Source: Shimia aestuarii (lineage in GTDB: Bacteria; Pseudomonadota; Alphaproteobacteria; Rhodobacterales; Rhodobacteraceae). From it: a stretch of 64,000 nt of DNA. Positions 25,417 to 34,341 of the stretch are shown piece after piece; the first letter of the stretch is position 1; the number at the start of each line of letters is the position of its first letter. The notes under the pieces are model-generated. The model saw nothing but the letters and a program-made list of their open reading frames with translations, had not been told where the DNA came from and made no database searches. The stretch is from NCBI RefSeq assembly GCF_900114635.1, contig NZ_FOTQ01000007.1, positions 1-64,000 of the forward strand. Direction: 5' to 3'. A program made the position numbers and the translations under genes.

Positions 25417-25968
25417 TTATTTCAGCTTGCTCAGTTTTTCCTGAAGCTCAGAGAGTTGTTTTTTGATTGCATCAAGATCCTCTCCTGCGTCTTCCTTTGG
25501 CGCGTCCCCCGCTTCGGCACCCGTCGTTCCGGCTGGCCAGCCCACGCCGCCGGTCATGGCCTTCAGAAAGGCTTCCTGCTGCTGCTGCATGGCTTCGAGG
25601 CCTGGCATTTTCATACCCCCGCCCATGCTTTCCATCATTTTTTCCTGCCCCTCGCGCAGCATGTCAAAGGACGCCTGCAAGAACTGAGGCACCACGCTTG
25701 TCGCCTGCGTGGTATAGCTACGCACAAGATCGGTCAGAACGTTGATCGGAAGCACACTTTCTCCGCGGCTTTCATGCTCGGCGATGATCTGCAACAGGTA
25801 TTGACGCGTGAGATCGTCGCCAGTTTTCAAATCGACAATCTGAACCTCGCGGCCATCGCGAATGAATCCGGCGATGTCCTCAAGCGTGACGTAGTCGCTG
25901 GTCTCAGTGTTATAGAGCCGCCGACTGGCATAGCGTTTGATCAACAGTGGTTTTTTTTCGTCCGCCAC
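25417..25968 (-). CDS. phaR: Polyhydroxyalkanoate synthesis repressor PhaR
   Basis: A 183-residue DNA-binding repressor that also senses PHA granules. The N-terminal PHB/PHA accumulation regulator domain is clear: PLLIKRYASRRLYNTETSDYVTLEDIAGFIRDG, then EVQIVDLKTGDDLTRQYLLQIIAEHE. A Met/Gln-rich middle and a C-terminal coiled coil (DLDAIKKQLSELQEKL) follow. The start is GTG at 25968, with GGGGAG 6 nt upstream; the open frame further upstream is unrelated. Degenerate copies of its own operator lie 22-55 bp upstream, suggesting autoregulation. Confidence 0.95.
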   Translation of the reverse strand: MADEKKPLLIKRYASRRLYNTETSDYVTLEDIAGFIRDGREVQIVDLKTGDDLTRQYLLQIIAEHESRGESVLPINVLTDLVRSYTTQATSVVPQFLQASFDMLREGQEKMMESMGGGMKMPGLEAMQQQQEAFLKAMTGGVGWPAGTTGAEAGDAPKEDAGEDLDAIKKQLSELQEKLSKLK

Positions 25969-25989
25969 GTCTGTCTCCCCAAAGATTAT

Positions 25990-26023
25990 TTGCGCGTTGC
26001 AGAAAAATCCTATGCGACTGCAG
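25990..26023. promoter_or_regulatory. Degenerate PhaR operators upstream of phaR
   Basis: TTGC-N5-GCAG (25990-26002) and ATGC-N4-GCAG (26012-26023) resemble the CTGC-N-GCAG sites seen perfectly in front of phaP. They lie 22-55 bp upstream of the phaR start on the minus strand. Confidence 0.45.
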
Positions 26024-26057
26024 AACAAAAAGAAAGGGCAGGCCGAACGGCCTGCCC
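26024..26057 (-). terminator. Rho-independent terminator of phaP
   Basis: On the minus strand the perfect 9-bp stem GGGCAGGCC/GGCCTGCCC (26036-26044 and 26049-26057, GAAC/GTTC loop) is followed by TTTCTTTTTGTT. It separates phaP from phaR. Confidence 0.85.
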
Positions 26058-26110
26058 ATGCAATCTGCACTGATAGGGAGGGATGAGTGCAGACTGGCTG
26101 GTAATCCAGC

Positions 26111-26557
26111 TTACTTGACTGCGGTTGCTTTCTTGGCAGCGGCAGTCACGTCGTCAGTTGCTTTCTTGACGGCGGCGGTTGCCTCTTCGGTGGCATCTTT
26201 GCCGGCAGCCATCAGCAGCTCAACGGTTTCGGTCTGCACTTTTTTCGCAACTTCAGCGAAGGCAGCCATGTTCTCGGCGGCAACTTCTGCCTGAGCCGAA
26301 GCGAAGTCGGTCATGGCTTTTGCGTAGTCGGCGGGCTCTGCTTTGGCCTTGGACATCTCGGCCAGTTTGGCGAGGGTGTCTTTGGTCCACTTCGAGGAGA
26401 TTTCCGACGACTTTTCAGCCGCTTCCAGTGCAACCCCGCTCAGCTTTTCGTTCAGCGATGCGGTGCTTTTGAAGGCATCTTCCAGAGCCGAGGTGTCAAC
26501 CGGGAATGCGCCCATCATGTCTTTCAGGATGGTGTTCATGTCTTGTGCTTTAGCCAT
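26111..26557 (-). CDS. phaP: Phasin
   Basis: A 148-residue granule-coating protein. The body is amphipathic helix and coiled coil (ALEDAFKSTASLNEKLSGVALEAAEKSSEISSKWTKDTLAKL) ending in an Ala/Lys-rich tail (AVKKATDDVTAAAKKATAVK). The start at 26557 has AAAGGA 9 nt upstream; upstream codons in the same frame cross the PhaR operators and are not coding. Two perfect CTGC-N3-GCAG sites lie upstream, as expected for a gene repressed by PhaR until granules form. Confidence 0.9.
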   Translation of the reverse strand: MAKAQDMNTILKDMMGAFPVDTSALEDAFKSTASLNEKLSGVALEAAEKSSEISSKWTKDTLAKLAEMSKAKAEPADYAKAMTDFASAQAEVAAENMAAFAEVAKKVQTETVELLMAAGKDATEEATAAVKKATDDVTAAAKKATAVK

Positions 26558-26625
26558 AGTACTAGTTCCTTTAACGATGTGCGGGTGGGAGGCCCCGCGT
26601 TGCTGTTCTGAAGACAATATGCATT

Positions 26626-26665
26626 CTGCAGCGCAGCATTTCAAGATATTTTTGCTGCGCTGCAG
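26626..26665. promoter_or_regulatory. Two PhaR operators upstream of phaP
   Basis: CTGCAGCGCAG (26626-26636) and CTGCGCTGCAG (26655-26665) both fit CTGC-N3-GCAG, the site reported for Paracoccus PhaR, and are reverse complements of each other, 29 bp centre to centre. They lie between the end of phaC and the start of phaP on the minus strand. Confidence 0.75.
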
Positions 26666-26689
26666 CACAAATATTTTTCCCCTTTTATA

Positions 26690-28483
26690 TCAACGTATTG
26701 CCTTGGCCTTTACATAGTCACCCGGTGCATCTCCTAGAACTGGGTGCTCCGAATCACCGAATTCACGAGCCGGAATCTGTTTCCCGGAGCGAGACGACAG
26801 CCATTTGTCCCAGCGCGGCCACCACGAACCTTCGTGGAAAGTCGCGCCCTCCATCCAGTCATCGGGTGCCAACTTGTTGTCGGCATTCGTATAGTGGCCG
26901 TACTTCTTCTTGCTGGGGGGGTTCACGATACCCGCAATGTGACCTGACTCTGACACGATGAAGGTCTTCGAGCGGCTCTTGGCCTGCTGGAAGCCGCGAT
27001 AACAGTCTTTCCAGCGAGCGATATGATCTGTCTCGCAGGTCACGGCGCAAATCGGGATGTCCACGTCACTCAATTCGAGCCGTTCACCACAGAACTCAAC
27101 GCCACCTTCCGCAAACTCATTGTGCTGACAGAGTTGTCGTAAATACTGGTGGGCCATTTTGCCGGGAAGCCCGGACCCATCGCCATTCCAGTACAACAGA
27201 TCGAACGCAGGCGGTGTTTCCCCCATCATGTAGCTCTTGATCGCAGGACCATAGACAAGGTCGTTGGAACGCAGGAAACTAAAGGTGCGTTGCATGATGA
27301 AAGATCTCAACAGCCCCTTGTCGTCTATCTCCTCGTCAATCCCATCAATGAAATCGTCACTCAGGAATGGTGTGAACTCGCCCTGATCCGAGAAATCAGT
27401 CAGCGTGGTAAAGAACGTGGCCGACTTAACCGATTTATCACCGCGCTTCTTCATCAACGACAAGGTGAGATTCAACGTCGTGCCCGCGATGCAATAGCCC
27501 ACGGCGTTGATCTGCTTCTGCTTGGTGATTTTCTTGACTTCTGAAATCGCGGTCAGGAACCCCTCTTCGATATACTCATCCATACCGACGTCGGCATACG
27601 AATAATCCGGGTTGACCCAACTCACGACAAAGACCGTGTAGCCCTGATCCACACACCAGCGGATATAGCTGTTCGATTCCTTGAGGTCGAGAATGTAGTA
27701 CTTGTTGATCCACGGTGGGAAAACAAGCAGGGGCACCTCGTGAACGGACTCTGTTGTTGGAGAGAACTGCAACAGTTCAAACATGCGATTGCGGAACACG
27801 ACCTTGCCTGGCGCCGTGGCGATATTCCCGCCGATTTCGAACGCCGACTCATCTGCCAGTCGTACAACCAGTTCACCATTGTTGGCTTCGAGATCCGCAA
27901 TTAGGTTCTCAAGCCCGTCTATCAAGGATTGCCCGTCGGTTTCCAACGCCTTCTCGAGTACATCCGGGTTCGTACCCAAGAAGTTGGTCGGGGACATCAT
28001 GTCCACGATCTGCTGGGCAAAATACTCGATGCGCTGTTTTTCCTTCGGCTCAAGACCATCCAACTCCTCAACCGCCTTCTCGATGGCCTGCGCATTCAGC
28101 ATGTATTGCTGCTTGAGGAAGTTGAAATAAGGGTGAGTCTGCCACATCGGATTCGAGAATCGCTTGTCGCTGGGCGTTTCATCCTGCGGCGCAGCAATCT
28201 GTCCCTTCATCAACAAATGCTGTGCGTCAACGAAGTGCTTTACCGACTTGCTCCACAGCTCGAGCTGGTTCTCAAGAACCTTGCCCGGATTGTTGATCAT
28301 TTCCTGCCAGTACGCGTTGGCAGCATGAACAAACATTTCCGGCTCAGGCGAATTCAGGTCCGGTCTCAATGGCTTACGGCGCGCCATAACCTCTACCAAG
28401 CGCCGTGATAGAACCTCGACCTTACCCAGATTCTCGTTCAGACGTTCCAAATTTGGACCTGCGTCATTCTCGTTTGTTGTCAT
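26690..28483 (-). CDS. phaC: Class I poly(3-hydroxyalkanoate) synthase
   Basis: Polymerises 3-hydroxyacyl-CoA at the granule surface. The 597-residue protein has the N-terminal PhaC domain (FVHAANAYWQEMINNPGKVLENQLELW) and a C-terminal alpha/beta-hydrolase domain. The nucleophile is Cys331 in GYCIAGTTL, a variant of the lipase-like box with Ala where many synthases have Gly. The Asp is in ETDHIARWKDCY and the His in SESGHIAGIVNPP. It is transcribed away from phaZ from a shared promoter region and runs in the same direction as phaP and phaR. Confidence 0.96.
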   Translation of the reverse strand: MTTNENDAGPNLERLNENLGKVEVLSRRLVEVMARRKPLRPDLNSPEPEMFVHAANAYWQEMINNPGKVLENQLELWSKSVKHFVDAQHLLMKGQIAAPQDETPSDKRFSNPMWQTHPYFNFLKQQYMLNAQAIEKAVEELDGLEPKEKQRIEYFAQQIVDMMSPTNFLGTNPDVLEKALETDGQSLIDGLENLIADLEANNGELVVRLADESAFEIGGNIATAPGKVVFRNRMFELLQFSPTTESVHEVPLLVFPPWINKYYILDLKESNSYIRWCVDQGYTVFVVSWVNPDYSYADVGMDEYIEEGFLTAISEVKKITKQKQINAVGYCIAGTTLNLTLSLMKKRGDKSVKSATFFTTLTDFSDQGEFTPFLSDDFIDGIDEEIDDKGLLRSFIMQRTFSFLRSNDLVYGPAIKSYMMGETPPAFDLLYWNGDGSGLPGKMAHQYLRQLCQHNEFAEGGVEFCGERLELSDVDIPICAVTCETDHIARWKDCYRGFQQAKSRSKTFIVSESGHIAGIVNPPSKKKYGHYTNADNKLAPDDWMEGATFHEGSWWPRWDKWLSSRSGKQIPAREFGDSEHPVLGDAPGDYVKAKAIR

Positions 28484-28494
28484 GGTTACAAATT

Positions 28495-28558
28495 CGCCCT
28501 ATTCTCGCCGCTACGCAGCATTCAATGTATCGCCCTAAGTGAACATTAGTATAGGGCG
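28495..28558. promoter_or_regulatory. Repeated CGCCCTA elements between phaC and phaZ
   Basis: CGCCCTA occurs at 28495-28501 and 28531-28537, and its reverse complement TAGGGCG at 28552-28558. The last two form an inverted repeat with a 14-bp spacer. They fill the 115-bp divergent promoter region and may bind a shared regulator. Confidence 0.4.
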
Positions 28559-28598
28559 CTGTCGGACGGGTGCATACCCTTAGGTAAAGGAGACGCAT

Positions 28599-29882
28599 AT
28601 GCGGTACATGGCCACGTACGACCTGATGGAGACAATCCGGAACACGAACCAATGGTTGGGTGCGACTGCGTCTGCCATGGCTTCCTATCCAATGTTTTCG
28701 ATGGTCCCCAACCCGGCTTTCGCCTGGATGGCAGCATGGGGAGAGGTCACGGAGCGCACCTTTCAACGCATGATCGTCAAGCCTGATTGGGGTATCCGCA
28801 CCTTTACCTGCGAAGACGGCAAGGATCACCTCGTCAACATTGAGCCAGTGGTGGAACGGCCTTTCGGCGATCTGATCCACTTCAACGTCTCCGGTCGCGA
28901 AACCCAGCCGCGCAAGGTGCTTCTGGTTGCGCCGATGTCGGGTCACTATGCCACACTTCTGCGCTCGACTGTCAAAAGCCTGATTGTCAACTGCGAGGTC
29001 TACATTACCGACTGGCACAATGCCCGCGACATTCCGGTCTCCGAAGGCAAGTTCGACATCGAGGATTACACGCTTTACCTCGTGGACTTCCTCAAGGAAC
29101 TTGGCCCCGACACCCATGTTATCGCAGTCTGCCAGCCCGCCCCTCTCACCCTTGCGGCCACCGCTTATCTGGCCGAGGAAGACCCAAAGGCGCAGCCGCG
29201 TTCGTTGACGCTGATTGGCGGCCCGATCAATCCGAATGCCGCCGCAACCGAAGTGACTGACTTCGGGCATCGCGTGACCATGGGTCAACTCGAAGAGATG
29301 ATGATCCAGCGCGTCGGCTTCAAATACCCCGGCGTCGGGCGCATGGTCTATCCGGGCCTGCTTCAGCTGGCGTCCTTCATGTCGATGAACGGAGATCGTC
29401 ACTCCAAGGCTTTTGCCGATCAAATTCAACGTGTTACGCGCGGCGAGGCATCGGATCACGATGCTCACAACCGTTTCTACGACGAGTACCTTGCCGTCAT
29501 GGACATGCCGGCAGAGTTTTATCTCTCGACCGTGGAACGCATCTTCAAGAATGGCGAAATCGCGAACAACGAGTTCGTGGTCAACGGTCGCAAAGTCGAT
29601 ATTGGCAAAATCACGACAGTCGCCGTCAAGACGGTCGAAGGCGCGAAGGACGACATTACCGCGCCCGGTCAATGCGTGGCCGCGCTAGATCTCTGCACGG
29701 GCCTTCCGGACTCGAAAAAGGCGAGCTATGTCGAACCCGAAGCGGGGCACTATGGTATTTTCGCCGGCAAAAGTTGGCGCAATAACATCCGCCCGCTGGT
29801 ACTCGAATTCATCGATGCAAACGCCGATGCTCCCAAGGAGCCGAGCAAACGTTCCACAAAGCCAAAAATCGCGGCTGTCTGA
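28599..29882 (+). CDS. phaZ: Intracellular polyhydroxyalkanoate depolymerase
   Basis: Degrades native PHB granules. The 427-residue protein belongs to the intracellular PhaZ family, with an alpha/beta-hydrolase-like fold and a catalytic Cys178 in AVCQPAPLTLAATA. It begins MRYMATYDLMETIRNTNQW and includes LLVAPMSGHYATLLRSTV and VYITDWHNARDIP, all family landmarks; the His is in EPEAGHYGIFAGKSWR. AAAGGAG lies 8 nt upstream of the ATG. Divergent from phaC and followed by a strong terminator. Confidence 0.95.
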   Translation: MRYMATYDLMETIRNTNQWLGATASAMASYPMFSMVPNPAFAWMAAWGEVTERTFQRMIVKPDWGIRTFTCEDGKDHLVNIEPVVERPFGDLIHFNVSGRETQPRKVLLVAPMSGHYATLLRSTVKSLIVNCEVYITDWHNARDIPVSEGKFDIEDYTLYLVDFLKELGPDTHVIAVCQPAPLTLAATAYLAEEDPKAQPRSLTLIGGPINPNAAATEVTDFGHRVTMGQLEEMMIQRVGFKYPGVGRMVYPGLLQLASFMSMNGDRHSKAFADQIQRVTRGEASDHDAHNRFYDEYLAVMDMPAEFYLSTVERIFKNGEIANNEFVVNGRKVDIGKITTVAVKTVEGAKDDITAPGQCVAALDLCTGLPDSKKASYVEPEAGHYGIFAGKSWRNNIRPLVLEFIDANADAPKEPSKRSTKPKIAAV

Positions 29883-29903
29883 GCGTAAAACCCAAAAATC
29901 AAA

Positions 29904-29930
29904 AACGGGGCCTACACGGCCCCGTTTTTT
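29904..29930. terminator. Rho-independent terminator of phaZ
   Basis: CGGGGCC (29906-29912) pairs with GGCCCCG (29918-29924) across TACAC and is followed by six T. A-rich sequence precedes it. Confidence 0.9.
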
Positions 29931-30001
29931 GTTCCTGAATATGAATGGGGATGCATCTTCCGTGAAACAAACCAATACTCTATGCGCGGAGTGGAGGCAC
30001 C

Positions 30002-30994
30002 ATGACGAAATACTCAATTCTTGATCTTTCCCCTGTCCCCGAGGGCGGCACAGCAGCCGATGCTCTGGCCAACAGCACAGACCTCGCGCGCCACGCCGAG
30101 ACCCTTGGCTTTCATCGTTATTGGCTCGCCGAGCACCACAATTCACCGGGCATCGCATCCGCGGCGACCGCAGTTGTCATTGGCCACATAGCTGCTGCGA
30201 CCGCAAGCATTCGGGTAGGGGCTGGCGGAATCATGCTTCCAAATCACGCTCCGCTTGTCGTGGCCGAGCAATTTGGCACATTGGCGACGCTTCATCCGGA
30301 ACGCATTGATCTTGGGTTGGGACGTGCACCGGGAACCGATATGAACACCGCCCGCGCCTTGCGCCGGGGCATGTCGGGTACCGACCATTTCCCTGAAGAC
30401 GTGGTTGAACTCATTGGCTTTCTACAACCCGCAGCACCCGACCAACCAGTCAGAGCCGTGCCCGGAGAAGGAACCCACGTTCCGGTTTGGATACTCGGAT
30501 CCAGCCTGTTCGGCGCCCAGCTCGCTGCAAAGTTGGGCCTTCCATATGCTTTTGCCTCTCACTTCGCACCGGACGCGTTGGACGAGGCCGTCACGATCTA
30601 CCGGCGCTATTTCCAACCCGGCCTGACCGACAAGCCCCGGTTCATGCTTGCCGTGAATGTCTTTGCAGCGGAAACGGAAACCGAGGCACAACACCTGCAG
30701 ACATCTATGCAACAGGGTTTTCTAAATCTGCGGCGCGGGCATCCAGGCCCCCTGCCCGCGCCTATCAAACATTTATCCGACATTGCCACCCCGGCCGAAT
30801 TGCGCATGGTCAATCACGCCTTGAGGATCAGCGCAGTAGGAACGCCAGACATCGTGCATGAACGCCTCCGCAGGCTTATGGAGCGGTATCATCCCGACGA
30901 GATCATCATGAATGGAATGATTCATGACCACACGGCGCGAAAACGATCAATCGAGATTGCGGCAAGCGTCATGAAAGACCTCAACGGCGCGTGA
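30002..30994 (+). CDS. Luciferase-like (LLM) flavin-dependent oxidoreductase
   Basis: A 330-residue single-component member of the bacterial-luciferase superfamily (TIM barrel). It shows [80 protein letters not shown] and [10 protein letters not shown], the standard core. The substrate and the source of reduced FMN are unknown. It converges on a minus-strand operon, overlapping the last gene there by 14 bp. Confidence 0.87.
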   Translation: MTKYSILDLSPVPEGGTAADALANSTDLARHAETLGFHRYWLAEHHNSPGIASAATAVVIGHIAAATASIRVGAGGIMLPNHAPLVVAEQFGTLATLHPERIDLGLGRAPGTDMNTARALRRGMSGTDHFPEDVVELIGFLQPAAPDQPVRAVPGEGTHVPVWILGSSLFGAQLAAKLGLPYAFASHFAPDALDEAVTIYRRYFQPGLTDKPRFMLAVNVFAAETETEAQHLQTSMQQGFLNLRRGHPGPLPAPIKHLSDIATPAELRMVNHALRISAVGTPDIVHERLRRLMERYHPDEIIMNGMIHDHTARKRSIEIAASVMKDLNGA

Positions 30995-31217
30995 CGTGCG
31001 CCTTTATCCATCGCCAAATCGAACGCAGGTCCAGCATGGCAATTGCCGCCCCAAGCGGAATCATCCAAAAGCCAAGCACAGGCAGGACCCCGAACACTCC
31101 CATCACGATTAGGCCAACACCAAGCAGTAAACGCGCCCCCGGCGGCACACGTGTTGTCACCCAATTCTGAAACCGCTGCACCTTGTGTCGCCAACGATCC
31201 CGGGCCCGTTTTTTCAT
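30981..31217 (-). CDS. Small membrane protein of unknown function
   Basis: A 78-residue protein with a basic N terminus ([12 protein letters not shown]) and a hydrophobic hairpin (about residues 30-64: [32 protein letters not shown]). The ATG overlaps the stop of the alpha/beta hydrolase gene by 4 bp (ATGA), the main argument that it is real. It is the last gene of the five-gene minus-strand operon. No function can be assigned. Confidence 0.6.
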   Translation of the reverse strand: MKKRARDRWRHKVQRFQNWVTTRVPPGARLLLGVGLIVMGVFGVLPVLGFWMIPLGAAIAMLDLRSIWRWIKAHVTRR

Positions 31218-31924
31218 CTGAGAACAAAAGGTTGCTTCAACCACTCCCGAAGCGCCCGGGTTGTGGCTTCGGGTTGCTCGAGCGTCGGAAGGTGCCCGGC
31301 CGCCTCAATGATGCGCAATTCGGCATAAGGCATCAGTTCCGCCATGAAAGTGTGTCGTTTCACAGGCGTCAGACCATCGTGCTCCCCGCACAGGATCAGT
31401 GCGGGCACTTTGCATTGCCGCAAGGCTTTCTGTTGATCAGGGCGGCGTTGCAGTGCCCGTGCCTGACGTACAAACACATCCGCCCCCAAAGCGAGCCCCA
31501 TCTCTCGGACCAACGCAAGAACCTCGTTGCGGTGTGTCCCGGGCCCTAGAAACTCTGGCCGCATGACTTCGCCAAGAATATCTTCGAGACGCCCCGCCTT
31601 GGCTCCAACAATCCACGGTTCGTAAGCGGCCGCCGTTGCAGGTGTTTCGGCAAGCGGATTGGTATCAAGCAACGCGATCCGCAAAACGCGCTGCGGAGCA
31701 CGGCGCAATATCTCCATCGCCACGATCCCGCCCATGCTCAAACCCGCCAAAGCAAATTTCTCGGGAAGAGCCGCAAGGATAGACGAGGCGATTTCTTCAA
31801 CCCGCTCTCCTTGCGTGATTGGTGCCACCGACACCACCGTATCTGACGACAACGCGTTAATCTGGGGTGAGAATAGACGTGCATCGCACATCATTCCCGG
31901 AAGCAGAACCAACGGCTCCTGCAT
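31214..31924 (-). CDS. Alpha/beta hydrolase
   Basis: A 236-residue serine hydrolase of the alpha/beta fold. The oxyanion strand is LVLLPGMMCDARLF, the nucleophile elbow GLSMGG, the Asp near LCGEHDGLTP and the His in AAGHLPTLEQPE. The ATG at 31924 is chosen because AAAGG lies 8 nt upstream; a GTG three codons earlier is also open. The natural substrate is unknown. It is translationally coupled to the small membrane protein downstream. Confidence 0.85.
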   Translation of the reverse strand: MQEPLVLLPGMMCDARLFSPQINALSSDTVVSVAPITQGERVEEIASSILAALPEKFALAGLSMGGIVAMEILRRAPQRVLRIALLDTNPLAETPATAAAYEPWIVGAKAGRLEDILGEVMRPEFLGPGTHRNEVLALVREMGLALGADVFVRQARALQRRPDQQKALRQCKVPALILCGEHDGLTPVKRHTFMAELMPYAELRIIEAAGHLPTLEQPEATTRALREWLKQPFVLR

Positions 31925-31989
31925 GAAAATCACCTTTCTGAAATTCGCCCGATGGCCCTCAACTCACTTTGACACAGGTCGGAAGCAGG

Positions 31990-32430
31990 TCAACTCCCTT
32001 CGCCATATCCCTGCCACCGGAACGCCCCGTCAGGTGAAAGCGGCGCAAATGGGTTGTGGGCGATTTCCCAGACATGCCCGTCGGGATCTGCGAAATAACC
32101 CATGTGTCCACCCCAAAACACATCGCCCGCTGGCCGTAGAATGCGACCGCCAGCCGCCTCGGCCGCCGCGAGCATCGGCGCGACATCCCCGGCGCTGCGC
32201 ACGTTGTGGGCCAAAGTGATCCCGGAAAATCCGCCAATTTCGTTGACGTCTATTCCCATATCTTCAGCCAGTTTTTCCTTGGGATAGAGCCCCAATGACT
32301 GGCCGATCAGGTCAAAAGCGATGACACCACCCGGGCTGGGTACGCGCTTCCACCCAAGCGCTTCATAAAACCTGGCGGATTTCTCCAATTCGGCCACGGC
32401 CAGAGTAATGAGGCTAATACGTTTCTGCAT
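31990..32430 (-). CDS. VOC-family (glyoxalase/bleomycin-resistance-like) protein
   Basis: A 146-residue protein with two beta-alpha-beta-beta-beta modules: ISLITLAVAELEKSARFYEALGW and GGHMGYFADPDGHVWEIAHNP. Metal ligands are likely His and Glu of the second module. Such proteins include dioxygenases, isomerases and binding proteins, so the reaction cannot be assigned. It lies 12 bp downstream of an alpha/beta hydrolase gene; no good ribosome site is visible, so coupling is likely. Confidence 0.82.
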   Translation of the reverse strand: MQKRISLITLAVAELEKSARFYEALGWKRVPSPGGVIAFDLIGQSLGLYPKEKLAEDMGIDVNEIGGFSGITLAHNVRSAGDVAPMLAAAEAAGGRILRPAGDVFWGGHMGYFADPDGHVWEIAHNPFAPLSPDGAFRWQGYGEGS

Positions 32431-32442
32431 GACTTTAATTAC

Positions 32443-33426
32443 TTACTTTAAAAAACTGATAAATTTAGATATTTCAGAAACTGCGAAAGGTGTGCCTGCT
32501 GGAGACAGTATGTCCCCTGCGATCACGTGCGCGCTTAAGTCCACACCATCGCGGAGCACTTGCGGCTTTACGACGGCAGGCCCTCCCCATCGGGATATCA
32601 CCTCACGTGTTGCTGCTGCAGATACCACCTGATCCGCATCCGAATACCAGAACAAGGTTGGCATCTTTACATCCGCATAAGACTTGGCCGCCGCCAGTTC
32701 GACCAAAGCGGCCATCTGAAAGACCGCTTCGCTTGGATAACGTGTTGTCCAATATTTGCCATGGGCCTCGTTCTGCGGTTCCCAATTGCGTTCTTTTCCG
32801 CCAATCAAGGGCACCCAATTGCGCGCCGCCGGAAGCGTCAGAAGCGGCGCCAGTGGGTTGTTAATCGCGAAATTTGGTGAAACTAGGATTACCCCTTTCA
32901 CATCCTTCATGGTTTCCGGTTGATCCAACATGGCCGCCGTCAATGTCGCCCCCGTCGACGTGGCCATGATCACCACTTCGTCGGCGATCATACGCGCAAC
33001 TGCAAGAGCTTCCGCCAGATCATCCGCCCAGTCTTGCACTGTTGCTGTCGCGAGCGCTTCACCATCCCGGCCATGTCCCTTCAAACGGGTAAAAACAAGG
33101 TTGGCGCCAACGGCCTCGGCAACCCGATCCGGCACCGGACGAAGCTCTTCTGAAGTCGCGGAAAACCCATGGATATACACAATCGCCAGTTCCGTACGCG
33201 CGCCCTTTGTCTCACGCCAGACAACCCGCTTTTCAACGCCCGGAATGATGTTGTCATATCGCGCTTCTCTCTCGACAAAAAAAGAAACGACATCGGGGCC
33301 AATAGTCCGCGCATCAAAACGGGGTGTCACGGAAACAACCTCGTACGGCCCCCACGTCCACATCGCGGCCCCAAGCACCAACAGCAGGATGATGCTTCGC
33401 CCAAGGAACCTGCCAAGTGTTCGCAT
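32443..33426 (-). CDS. Membrane-anchored alpha/beta hydrolase
   Basis: A 327-residue hydrolase with an N-terminal signal anchor (RSIILLLVLGAAMWTW). The hydrolase part has IVYIHGFSATSEELRPV, a FTRLKGHGRDGEAL cap-loop motif, and the nucleophile in MATSTGATL, where the elbow has Ala rather than Gly before the Ser. The Asp is in YSDADQVVS. The active site probably faces the periplasm. The ATG shares its A with the preceding TAA stop (TAATG). Confidence 0.8.
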   Translation of the reverse strand: MRTLGRFLGRSIILLLVLGAAMWTWGPYEVVSVTPRFDARTIGPDVVSFFVEREARYDNIIPGVEKRVVWRETKGARTELAIVYIHGFSATSEELRPVPDRVAEAVGANLVFTRLKGHGRDGEALATATVQDWADDLAEALAVARMIADEVVIMATSTGATLTAAMLDQPETMKDVKGVILVSPNFAINNPLAPLLTLPAARNWVPLIGGKERNWEPQNEAHGKYWTTRYPSEAVFQMAALVELAAAKSYADVKMPTLFWYSDADQVVSAAATREVISRWGGPAVVKPQVLRDGVDLSAHVIAGDILSPAGTPFAVSEISKFISFLK

Positions 33427-34184
33427 TATGATACTTCTGACATCGAAATCACCGTCTCGACGCTCTTTTCGATCAATTTGAGACAATCATCATCAGAGAA
33501 GCGGTGATCTTTTCCCTTGACCAACAGCAACCGCATGTCCGTTCCTTCAGCATGATCCAGCAGCCGCAAAGCAACCTGAGATGAAACGGCGGAATCTTCG
33601 GTACCCTGCAGGAACCTCACCGGAAAATCCAACACCAGCTCCTCCCTCAACACCAAATGACGACGGCCGTCTTCGATCATGCGTTTGGTGATCACGTAAG
33701 GTTCCATGTAATCAGAAGGCAACTCCACGTAGCCGACATCTTCCAGCGCCTGTTTCTGCGCGTCCGTGAAACCGGCCCAGTAACTGTCCTCGGTGAAATC
33801 CGGCGCGGCGGCGATCGTCACCAGGCCTTTCACTCGCTCGGGGATCGCCCTTGCAAGCAATAGCGCCTGCCACCCTCCCATGGATGACCCGACAAGAACC
33901 AATGGTCCTTCAGTGAGCGCGTTCACTGCCGCCAGGCTGTCTTCGTGCCAATCTCCGATGCAGCCGTCCTCGAACCGCCCCGAGCTTTCCCCGTGACCGG
34001 AATAATCAAACCTAAGGAATGCCTGCCCCCGCGCCTTGGCCCAAGCTTCCAGATGCACCGCCTTCGTGCCTTCCATGTCTGATTTCAACCCCCCGAGAAA
34101 CACGACGGTTGGGCCCTTGCTTCCGCTCTTGTGAAAGGCGATGCGCCGCCCCTGTGGGCTTTCGAAAAACTGTGTGATGCTCAT
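33426..34184 (-). CDS. Alpha/beta hydrolase, ABHD10/esterase-like
   Basis: A 252-residue serine hydrolase. Features: VVFLGGLKSDMEGTKA, FDYSGHGESSG, nucleophile GSSMGGW, Asp in LQGTEDSAVS and His in VKGKDHRFSDDD. The GGLKSDM opening and overall length resemble the ABHD10 thioesterase/esterase group. The start at 34184 has GAGGAC upstream; a longer frame runs further upstream without support. First gene of the operon, divergent from thrS. Confidence 0.83.
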   Translation of the reverse strand: MSITQFFESPQGRRIAFHKSGSKGPTVVFLGGLKSDMEGTKAVHLEAWAKARGQAFLRFDYSGHGESSGRFEDGCIGDWHEDSLAAVNALTEGPLVLVGSSMGGWQALLLARAIPERVKGLVTIAAAPDFTEDSYWAGFTDAQKQALEDVGYVELPSDYMEPYVITKRMIEDGRRHLVLREELVLDFPVRFLQGTEDSAVSSQVALRLLDHAEGTDMRLLLVKGKDHRFSDDDCLKLIEKSVETVISMSEVS

Positions 34185-34341
34185 GACGTCCTCATCCTGC
34201 TTTGCTTTGACACTAACGCTGCTCGCGGATGCGGGAAAGGGCGCTTGACTTGAAGGGGCGAAAGGCGCAAAACCCGGTCCGAACCATATACCCGCAACCG
34301 GGCGTTCCGTGGGCGCCAAACTGACGAGGAGCTAGAGGCTA

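Noticed and set aside
28464..29672. 402-codon minus-strand frame opposite phaZ
   Set aside because: Shadow of phaZ that also crosses the phaC/phaZ promoter region; no family motif.
30922..31227. 101-codon minus-strand frame overlapping the small membrane protein
   Set aside because: The alternative frame at 30981-31217 has an ATGA overlap with the hydrolase gene and a plausible membrane hairpin, while this one has neither.
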